A stretch of 64,000 nucleotides of DNA, from NCBI GenBank assembly GCA_029448655.1, contig JACCLO010000005.1, positions 2,418,001 through 2,482,000 on the forward strand. Reading direction: 5' to 3'. Each line of letters opens with the position of its first letter. Within the stretch, counting starts at the first letter, position 1. Made by a program: the position numbers and the translations under genes. The stretch is from Wolfiporia cocos. Taxonomy: Eukaryota > Basidiomycota > Agaricomycetes > Polyporales > Phaeolaceae. Shown piece after piece: positions 55,963 to 64,000 of the stretch. Under the pieces are notes generated by a model, which saw only the letters and a program-made list of their open reading frames with translations, was not told the origin of the DNA and did not search any database.

Positions 55963-58039
55963 ATGGCAGCCCTCGTAGCCACTCACCACGATACCCCAGC
56001 TCGCACTGACGACCTCCACAATGAGCCCGATATTCCAGCCAGCAGGATCTCTGCGTATTACAGCCTTGTCTTCCCCAACTTCACCTATTATCTCCAGACT
56101 CTTAATGTCGCCATCGGCCGCCGCTGCGTCCCTGCCTCAGCCGCGTCGACCTCCGACAACCCCCAGGTTGACGTTGATCTTGGGCCACTCAAGAGTGTGT
56201 CGCGGCTGCACGCGAAGATTGAGTACGAGGAAGAGGAGGAACGCTTTGTCCTGATCGTTCTCGGTAGGAATGGCGCATGGGTCGATGGCGTATGGTCGGG
56301 GAGTGGCAGCAAGGTTCCGCTGAGCGACCGGTATGTTATCACCACTCTATCACCCTCCGTACAACTCACCCTTGTCTAGGTCGCAAATACAGATAGCTTC
56401 GCGGACGTTCCACTTCAATCTGCCGCCTCCGCCTGCACCAGAGGACTCTCCTTCCCCGAGCTCGCACTCCTCCGATAACCGCGCTCGCTCTCGCTCACTC
56501 TCCGTCGACATAGTTGACATCACATCTATATCGCCGCCCTCGTCGTTACCTCCTTGTTCCCCGCCGTGCGCCCCTGTATCGCCTTCTTCTCCACCACCGA
56601 AGATTTCTCTCATACCCGAACCATCGCTACCCAACTCTAATTCGATCAATAGATTCAAGTCTAATGTGAAGAAGCGGAAGAAGTCAGATGCGTCCGTGCA
56701 CGGTCCGCCGCCAGAGCTCATTGCCCCGAAGCCACCATTCACATACGCCCAATTGTGTTATCGTGCTATCAAGGCGCTTGGCGGCAAGGCGTCTTTGCAG
56801 GACATCTGTCAGTGGATTAAGGAGACGTATGAGTGGTATCGGTACTGCGCAAAGGACTGGGAGGTGAGTGACATAGCATATAGTCCGCCAGCATTGTTCA
56901 AACAGGCTCCGCGATAGAGCTCGGTCCGACATAATCTTTCTTCCAATCCTGGTTTCAAGAAGTTGTTACGGAGCAAAGATGAGAAGGGAAAGGGTGCTCT
57001 TTGGCAGATAGACCCACAACATGAGCATACATTCGAGGAGCAGGACGCGAAGCGGCAGGCGCAGGCGCAGGGAGCGAGCACTGGCGGGAAGGACGGCAGG
57101 GTGGGAGGCAAGAAGGGCAAGGTTCCACTGGACCCGCCATTCACGAGAAGCGTCAAAGGCGATTTCAAGGGAACACCCCTCCCACCGCCATTGACCACAA
57201 CACCACTCGCACTCAAGACCACTCCCACATCGATGCCTTTTACGACTTCCTCTTTTCCTGGGCTGGGACCGTCTGTGAAGCAGGAGCCTTCAAACTCAGA
57301 TGTACCACCGTCAACTTCTACGCAGCCGGCTCCCGCATCAGCAGGAGGAGGACTCAATGTGCCTACCACGACTCCAGTGCCTGCCACCTCCGTATCGACG
57401 CCGTCTCCTTTGCCTACGCTCGCACCGTCCTCGACATTCCCTGCTATCCCCACTACCGTCCGCATCCCTATCGTTGTTGGTCCCGTTCCTCCCGCTGCCT
57501 CTTCACCCGACGCACCGGCCGCGACACCTAAGCCGATCGTCCTGCACGACAATACTCTCATCCTCAACCCGGAAATCTTCGCACATCTTACGCCTACGCA
57601 TCTGCGCGATCTCGAAGCGCTCGGTGCACAGAAGGCACTTGAGATCTTGCAGAGCTACATCGTGCGCTACTACAAGGAGAAGCTCAAGGCTGAGGGTGGT
57701 CGGGGTCGAGGACGCGGTCGCGCACGACGAGCACGAGGAGCAGGGCCAGGTGGCGCGGGAAGACCGGACACGTCACAAGGTCCATTCACGAATGCGCCAC
57801 TTCCGCCTCGAATGTCGCAGACACCAGCGCCTGCGCCGGGAGGCCCCTACGCCGCCTCACCAGGCTTTGGTGGTCCGAGCTATGCTCCGGCGTCGGCGCC
57901 TCCTCCCATGGCGTCTTTGCAACCCCCGGTCGAGTCGGCGCCTTCTCCTATTGTCGTGATAGACGATGATCCGCCAGAGGCGGAGGACGGGCCTGCGGCG
58001 AAGCGCAGGCGCCTCGAGGACGCCTTGGGCTCGTCGTGA
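55963..58039 (+). CDS. FHA-forkhead transcription factor (Fhl1/Fkh-like)
   Basis: Nuclear transcription factor combining an N-terminal FHA phosphothreonine-binding domain with a forkhead DNA-binding domain, the layout of fungal Fhl1 and Fkh proteins. The start MAALVATHHDTPARTD is at 55963. The FHA core is LNVAIGRRC, SVSRLHAKIEYEEEEERFVL and GRNGAWVDG. After a Ser/Pro linker and a nuclear-localisation-like VKKRKKSD, the forkhead reads KPPFTYAQLCYRAIKALGG, QDICQWIKETYEWYRYC and, across an intron, DWE-SSVRHNLSSNPGFKKL and KGKGALWQID. The remaining 350 residues are Pro/Ser/Thr-rich, with LTPTHLRDLEALGAQKALEIL, an RGRGRGRARRARG patch and a C-terminal KRRRLEDALGSS. Assignment to Fhl1 rather than Fkh is inference from the divergent forkhead. 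Confidence 0.88.
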
Positions 58040-58658
58040 CACCGCGGTCAGATAGCCTTCATTCCAGGCATACAGACTTGTAACACACACGCTCGATTTG
58101 TATTCACGACGTTGGCAAGCCATGCACGGATTATAGAGTGCGACACATCATACTTGTATCATCAAGCTCCTCTATTAGAGTCCTGTGCTTACTGAGTTCC
58201 AGCATCTTTTAGCTTATGTGATCGCACTCTGTGTGCTGTGTGGCACCGGCTGTGTATGGCGGCAATCCATCTTTGCCCGACCGGATTTTTGCGTGCAGAC
58301 ACGTGTATGACTGAACCTGATAGATGGCATAAGGACATGCATGAGAATGCATAGAATAACGTGTCTGTATCTGGACACGGTGAGTGGCTAAAAACACGAC
58401 GGCGCTGCGCTTCCATAACTGAATGCGTGGCCCAGAGCCAGAGCTGTGGCCACGGTTATTACCGATGTGCTGTGCGTTAACGAACCACAGCCTTTCCTAG
58501 GACACATTCGAGTCTGCACGTCCATTCACACACCCCTAACCTGAGCCTCCATCTGAACAACGTTCACCTGCTCGCGTCCACCTCCGTCTATCCGTCCCCC
58601 AGCTCCGCTAACCATATGGAAATTTATCACTTTTCGCGATGACGGTCGCTCGCGCCAT
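58040..58658. other. Intergenic spacer between converging genes
   Basis: 619 bp between the stop codons of the forkhead gene and the acidic protein gene. The minus-strand frames at 58189-58416 and 58526-58732 are not supported by any motif. No repeat found. Confidence 0.4.
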
Positions 58659-60303
58659 TCATTCGACCGACGACGTGCTGTGCCCCGCCTGGGTAGGCGA
58701 GTTGCGCACACGCTCACGCCACGACTCGACAATGTCCCTCGCCTTCATCTGCCTGTCGATTGCCTCCTCCGACCAGTTCGGACCAGCCCTAGCCTTAGCG
58801 AAGTGATTCATCACTCTCCCAAGCTTTGATTCCTATACTCGAGAAGACAGGTCAGCAACGAGCCCGACGCCACGCAAAGTGTCGACAAGCACGCACCTTC
58901 AAGACGCTCGGAGCAATGTTGTTTCGTGCCGCTTCCACCTCGCCTATCGCCCACTTCAGCATCAGCAGCATTTTCTGTTGCCCATACTCCTCCCCTTCGT
59001 GCGTACGAAGAAGACGTGTTGACCGCCCTTCGACCATGTGCAGGTAGTCTCGTATTACGTCCCCCCACTCGCGCGCTAGCTTGACCGCCAGACTCTCCTC
59101 CCGCCGTGGACGCTTATGTCCCCGGTGCTCTGCGCGCTCATCCGCATTGTCGACCGCGCGCTGTTTCCGCTTGGTTTTGCGAGACTCTGCCGTGTGGCTG
59201 GCATCCGAGGAAACCTCTTCTTCGGTGGTATAGGGATGCTGAGCCGTCAAAATGCGGTCAGACCGGTCGGGCTGGCGGTGAAGCGACCGTGATGTTTCAG
59301 GGGCCTTTAGGCTCAAACGAGTTGTTTGAGCACTCAGCTCATCCTCGTCTTCACCTTCTTCTTCTTCTTGTGGTAAAGCCTGGGAAAAGATCTCCTCCTC
59401 CTCTTCCTCCTGCTCCTGCTCCTGCTCCTGCTCATTCCCCTCATACTCATAGAATGGCCAATAGGAGCCATCATTCTTCAGCTCTGTCTCCAAATCATGA
59501 ACACCATCTGAGGATTTATCATCTGAATGGCTATATTCCCCATCATTGGAATCATGATTGGCATTGACTTGGCCATGGGAGTTGGACAGATGGGTTGCAT
59601 GTGAAGTCTTGCTGAATTGACCCTCCTCTAAATCATCGATGACCTCTGATTTCACATTGTCACTGGGTGCATTTTGTGCTGGGTCAGCTGAAGCATTTGC
59701 AGTTGAGATGAGATGTAGAGCATCATCTGCTTCAGATGGAGTGAAGTCAGACACTATCCACTGTGGGGATGCAGCTATAGTACCTAGTAAGTGATCTGAT
59801 ATAGGAGGTGCAGTGGAAATAGGGGGGCCGATGACAGAAGAACCTCTGCTTGATGCTGAAGTGTGCACTGAAGAAGAAGAAACACCTAAAGATGATCTAA
59901 CGTGTCGCAGATGGAAGTTCAATATTCTTTCTTGTCTGTCTGACAAGGGTATCATGTGTGACACATCATGAGTTGAATGTGATGATAAGGCCAAGGTAGA
60001 TAAGGATTGCTTAGTGGGCATATGATGAAAAGTAGAGGGATCGGCAGGTGTTGGCCCCAATGTGAGATGAGGTGACAATTCAGTTGATTTATTGGCATCC
60101 TCTGCTGAAAGAACATAAGCTAGTGGTCCAATAGCAAATAAGAAAGCTTTACGATCATGAATCACTGAGGATAATGAAATATGTTGCTTCATCCTGATTG
60201 ACCAGGCTTGCTCAGATGAGTGGCAGAGAGGAGAAAGTTGGGGGGATGTTTTTGCATCAGGCAGGGTTAATATACTCCCTAATTGGTAAACAGGCACAAA
60301 CAA
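58659..60303 (-). CDS. Acidic low-complexity protein, unknown function
   Basis: Two exons, 58897-60303 and 58659-58832, joined by a 64-nt GT-AG intron, encode 526 residues from MFVPVYQLGSILTLPDAKT. The first 300 residues are Ser/His/Thr-rich with no domain I recognise. An acidic run follows, with EQEQEQEQEEEEEE and EEEEGEDEDE. The last 130 residues are basic and helical, with KRKQRAVDN, KRPRREES (nuclear-localisation-like), KLAREWGDVIRDYLHMVEG, QQKMLLMLKWAIGEVEAARN and LGRVMNHFAKARAGPNWSEE. The 5' two thirds of the gene are AT-richer than the 3' part and the neighbours. Whether this is one gene or a fusion with foreign sequence is open. Function unknown. Confidence 0.7.
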
Positions 60304-61797
60304 TCTGAGTCATAACATTGCTATTTTTGTACACAATTTCACATCCATAAAAACACATGATACCCGGGTGGTTCCGTGGGATTCTTTACTCACAGTGCGG
60401 CGGGACTAAATTACAGACACCACCGCTAATCCATAAACGAATCACTAGAGTTGAGCCAGCTCCGACCGAGGCAGCTTGCAGGTAGTTCCAAGTAAAACGT
60501 ACGCGTGAGAACCGCGGATGCGTAGCGGTCGTCTTCTGGCCTTGCTGTTTGCGGCGTGGCGACACAATACAAGCCGAGCAGTGTCTCGGCGCATCGGGGA
60601 TCCCCATTGCTTCTGCAGCTTATTCTTGCCCGCGATGCCGATCGAGACCTGCAGCGGATGGGCAACACAGCTGCCGCGTTCGTATCAATGATTGGCGTTC
60701 CTCTTCCGCGAAGCCACTGTGAAGATCCGCGCTGCGCATCAGGAGGACGCCAAACACACACCAATCCTTCGAGGCGAGCGCGAGGCGCGGGAGTGAGAAT
60801 GTTGCCATTGGACTGCGCGAGAATTGCTGGCCGAGAGCGGTCTCTCGGACGCAGTCAAGGTACGTTATCAAAATGTCAGCATGCATGCTGCGCGCGAAAC
60901 GAAGCTTATATGAAACGCCGGGCTCACGAGAACGTGCCGGAGGCTAGCGCGACCATTCGCCCGCGCACATCTCCCGATGGGGGCGGGGACGGTCACCGCA
61001 TTAGCGACAGCTGACGGCGCTGATGCTGGACCGCGGAGCGACGAGCAGCATCATCCAGACGTGGTGATTAATGACAGCAAGGACATCACCGAGGGTACGC
61101 GCGCAGTGAGGCGAATGCGCTAGAGGGCACCGTGCATGCGTTGATTCGCTGCACGGACGGACTCCCACGGAAGGTGAGGGCGACTGCCACTGATAGGCAT
61201 GCGTGCGTCGGCGAAGAGATGGCCAGCGGCTCGGAAGCGATCGCAATACGTAGGCTGGGGCCTTCTCAAACGTGCGTAAGGAGCTGACGCAGTCGTGACC
61301 CATGACTGCCCGCGAGCGCCGATAGCGGAGATGCCGGCGGTGGCTGCGAGCTCGACGACGACGACGCGTAGACAAAGCGAGCAGCGCGCCGCGGCGGTCG
61401 ACGGCGACGAACAAGAGGTGGCGGTCGAGAATGGAGGATAAAGGGGCTGCTTAGTCAAATTAAGTTGGGCGGTCTCGAGCGCGCGCAAGGCATCCCACGT
61501 GCATCTGGGATTATATCGTCACTGAGCAGGTGAGAACTTTCATTTCTCAGGTGCCCGCGAGCACATTCTCTCTCCGTTGTACAGCGACTCTCTGCAAGTC
61601 CCCACCCTCGTTGCTGATCATCGCGAACAAGAACGGAACAGCGCAAAACGTTGTCCGGCAGCTTCCTTGGCCCGAACCTCTATATTTTCCCTGCCAACAG
61701 CTCCGGTCAGAGCCTCCTCTTCCTATCCCATTTCCCCGAGCCCCGATTATCGCCTGTATCCATTCAGTGACTTCATTTGCTTTTGCGGGAGTGCTAT
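60304..61797. other. Intergenic spacer between divergent genes
   Basis: About 1.5 kb. Its first 70 bp continue the AT-rich stretch of the preceding gene; the rest is GC-rich. A plus-strand frame at 60556-61014 and minus-strand frames at 60426-60764 and 61001-61488 resemble no family. Part may be a long KCS1 5' leader. Confidence 0.4.
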
Positions 61798-64000
61798 ATG
61801 AACCCTCGCACCGAGCAACACTCGCCAGGGGGATCTGCCGCCGCCACTTTTGCCGCCTCGACTCGACCCCAGAGGGAACGGGAACGCATCTTTTACTTCC
61901 CTCCGTCACCACGGCGCACAACCTCTTCCAGGACCTTCCGCCGTTCTGAATGGCACAATGACAGCGAGACAGAGTCCAGCGGATCAGGAACGGAGACGAA
62001 GCAAGGCCCCTCCTCCCCTTCGCAGTCCCGCAAACGAACCATGCGCCGCCCGTCGGAGAGAGCCTTGAACCTGTCGTCCAACCGTATGTCTACATCAGAC
62101 CCGTTGCTGACCATGCATGTATCATCATCAGCCCGGTCCCTGACGCGACGGTCTCCGTCTCCGTCGTCGTCGTCGTCGTCTCCAAGCTCTGGCAGGGAGA
62201 TACCCCCCTCAGCTCCTGCAGGCATTGGCCGCAAGGTCGCGGCCTCCCTTGACCTATTCAAGGAGTCCACCTCCACGCCTTCGGGAGAGGATGTCAACCC
62301 GTTTGATCGTCCTCGTGCTGTTTCTTCTGCCTCGAAACGCAAGCCAGGCTCGTCGCCGGTCGAGGAGCTGGCGGAACCGAGCTTCGAATTTGTGAAGCGA
62401 TCCGACTGGCCAGACCGCGAGACCGCTGCCATTCGGAGGGAGAAGAGCATGACAGGTCTGGAGAGGGTGCGGACTCGTGATAGCACAAGCTCGACAGCCA
62501 GTACTCGTGAGTCAGAACCTCGTCGGTCCCAGAGGAGGACGCTCTCCATTCGAGAGTCCGTCTTGGATGGCCTGGTTCAATGGAGGAACTCTGTCGCGGA
62601 GGACACCAAGCGCGGACGCCCTCGTGATCGCTCTGTCTGGATTGACGACGAGTCTCATGATGAGCCCCCCGCCTCGCCAGGCACCGATTCCTCCATATCC
62701 TCCAATGTCACGTACCATGAAACTTCATCACCTTCTCGCGCGCGTACACATACCTCTTCCCAACCTCGATCTCACTCACCCGGAGAACTACCTCCACTGT
62801 CGTTAGAACCTCCACATATCATTGCTGCACCTTTCGCCCACCATGAATCTCCTCCTCCTACCCGTGCTGATCGACGCCGACAGTCACGCTCTCCAACCCC
62901 AATTCGAGATGAAATACCTATGTCCAGGCCTGTGTCGACTATCCATCCGCCGACTGTCATTCCTGTTTACCACTCCCCGTGGTCCACCGACGACGAAGAA
63001 AGCGCATGGGACACTGCTTCAATAACCACGACATCTACAACAGATATCTCCACTCCTTTCCCAGTCTCCCCCTCGCGGACTAGCCCACATCCACATCCCC
63101 TCGTTCGACATCCCAGTGATGAAGACGAGGAGCATCAGCAGCAAACACTACTGCCGCCGTTCGAGGAATACCCGTTGGGCGCACAGGAGCAGTCCGATGC
63201 ACCTTTTGATCTCGATGTTCCTCGTGAAAGTTTGCCACACATACCTTTGCGTCCATTCCGCAATCAGGTTGGCGGACACAGTGCGATTTACAAGTTCACA
63301 AAGCGCGCAGTGTGCAAGGCGAGTGTTCCATGTTTCTCACGGGCTATGTACTGCGGCTTAATCATTATATATACTATTTTGTATTAGCCGCTTGTCTCTC
63401 GCGAAAATCTCTTTTACGAGGCGGTAGAACGCGAAGCACCGCCGCTCCTTGACTTCATCCCGCGCTACCTCGGGGTGATGCTGGTGAGCTACCGTCGCGT
63501 TCCCCGCGCATCAAACGGTTCCGTACACAATAGCGAGCGACTTGACCGCTCACGACCTCGTCTTCACAAAGCTGCGTCGGAGATGTCCAGGACACGTCCG
63601 CCGTCGCATCCGCCGTCTCACGCGTCGGGCAGTGCGCCCAGCCGTGATGACGGAGAGAGCGACACAGACGCCGCTGCGGAAATGCCTGAAGTCGCACTGG
63701 ATTACAACCGCCACATCATCCCGCAATGGCTTCTGCGCAGTGGGCGTAGCCGCGCGATGTCCCAGTCAGCTGCGTCTTCAGCATTCTTGCGGCCGGCCAA
63801 CCGGCGACTGAGGGGCCCGCAGTTCGGCGGCTACACTGCGTCAAGTCCTGACCTTGCTATGTCTTTGGATAGTCGACCATTGTCATACAGTGGCTTCAAG
63901 CGTGGCCCGAGTGCGCTGTCCAACGAGCCGAGTCAACCTATGGAAGCACCGACGCCGATGAACTCACCGCGTATGGATATTTCTAGCATACCTGGACAGC
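61798..64000 (+). CDS. KCS1: Inositol hexakisphosphate kinase, Kcs1-like (3' end outside window)
   Basis: Makes inositol pyrophosphates (5-InsP7) from InsP6, linking phosphate status to many cell processes. I chose the ATG at 61798 (MNPRTEQHSPGGSAA), the first one in the open frame. The first 490 residues are a disordered Ser/Pro/Arg-rich region, with a Ser run at 62160-62185. The start of the kinase fold is PLRPFRNQVGGHSAIYKFTK RAVCK, then across an intron PLVSRENLFYEAVEREAPPL and FIPRYLGVMLVSYRRV. That intron (63319-63387, 69 nt) has a GC donor (AAG|GCGAGT). A second disordered insert follows and the frame is still open at base 64000, so the catalytic PxxxDxKxG and SSLL motifs lie outside. 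Kcs1 with such large inserts is usual in fungi. Confidence 0.88.
63319..63387 (+). other. GC-AG intron in KCS1
   Basis: The exon ends TGCAAG, the intron begins GCGAGT and ends GTATTAG, and the next exon starts CCGCTTGTC. It joins KRAVCK to PLVSRENLFYEA exactly as the family expects. Confidence 0.82.

Noticed and set aside
60426..61488. Open frames in the spacer upstream of KCS1
   Set aside because: Overlapping frames on both strands are typical of GC-rich non-coding DNA; no motif or splice pattern supports any of them.

Overview
The window reads as nuclear DNA of a basidiomycete fungus, most likely an agaricomycete (polypore-like; this placement is inference). Genes are dense, lie on both strands and are cut by many 45-70 nt GT-AG introns. 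They encode clear eukaryotic housekeeping orthologues plus families I know only from basidiomycetes. I saw no convincing tRNA, rRNA, CRISPR or bacterial-type operon.

Left arm, 1-26 kb: TAF9 (cut by the left edge), the MBOAT lysophospholipid acyltransferase ALE1, a four-helix membrane protein, a sugar transporter, a small single-pass protein, a WDR89-like propeller, mitochondrial methylcrotonyl-CoA carboxylase beta, a 3.25-kb Tc1/mariner-like transposon with an apparently intact transposase sitting in the MCC/PRP31 divergent promoter, PRP31, the Fe-S scaffold ISU1, the acyltransferase GPC1, the tRNA deaminase TAD1 and a small basidiomycete-type protein. ALE1 and GPC1 both act in lysophospholipid/glycerophosphocholine reacylation, but they are about 18 kb apart and I do not infer co-regulation.

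Centre, 27.6-43.2 kb: the SEACAT/GATOR2 subunit WDR59, then the accessory part of the window. A head-to-head cytochrome P450 / short-chain dehydrogenase (SDR) pair has been tandemly duplicated. Copy A is 32410-38156 and copy B 38157-42457. The breakpoints lie in the last exon of WDR59 and in an SDR intron. The copies have decayed in complementary ways: copy A keeps an intact P450 but its SDR is truncated and has lost a splice donor; copy B keeps an intact SDR but its P450 has lost the AG of intron 1. Each copy has its own small mobile insertions, and two stretches of about 260 bp are identical between copies while nearby intron sequence is diverged, as expected from gene conversion. Both genes place catalytic or signature motifs (P450 AGxDT and heme Cys; SDR NNAG, YxxxK and PG) in microexons of 11-17 nt.

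Right arm, 43-64 kb: an Mpo1-like DUF962 protein, the R-SNARE SEC22, a proline-rich protein with RPVSP repeats, the nuclear exonuclease RAT1 with a long Gly/Arg/Tyr tail, eIF2B-delta GCD2, MTFP1/MTP18, an FHA-forkhead transcription factor, an acidic protein with an internal base-composition break, and the start of a KCS1-type inositol hexakisphosphate kinase that runs off the right edge. At least four genes (ALE1, the sugar transporter, RAT1, KCS1) have an intron that reads as GC-AG.
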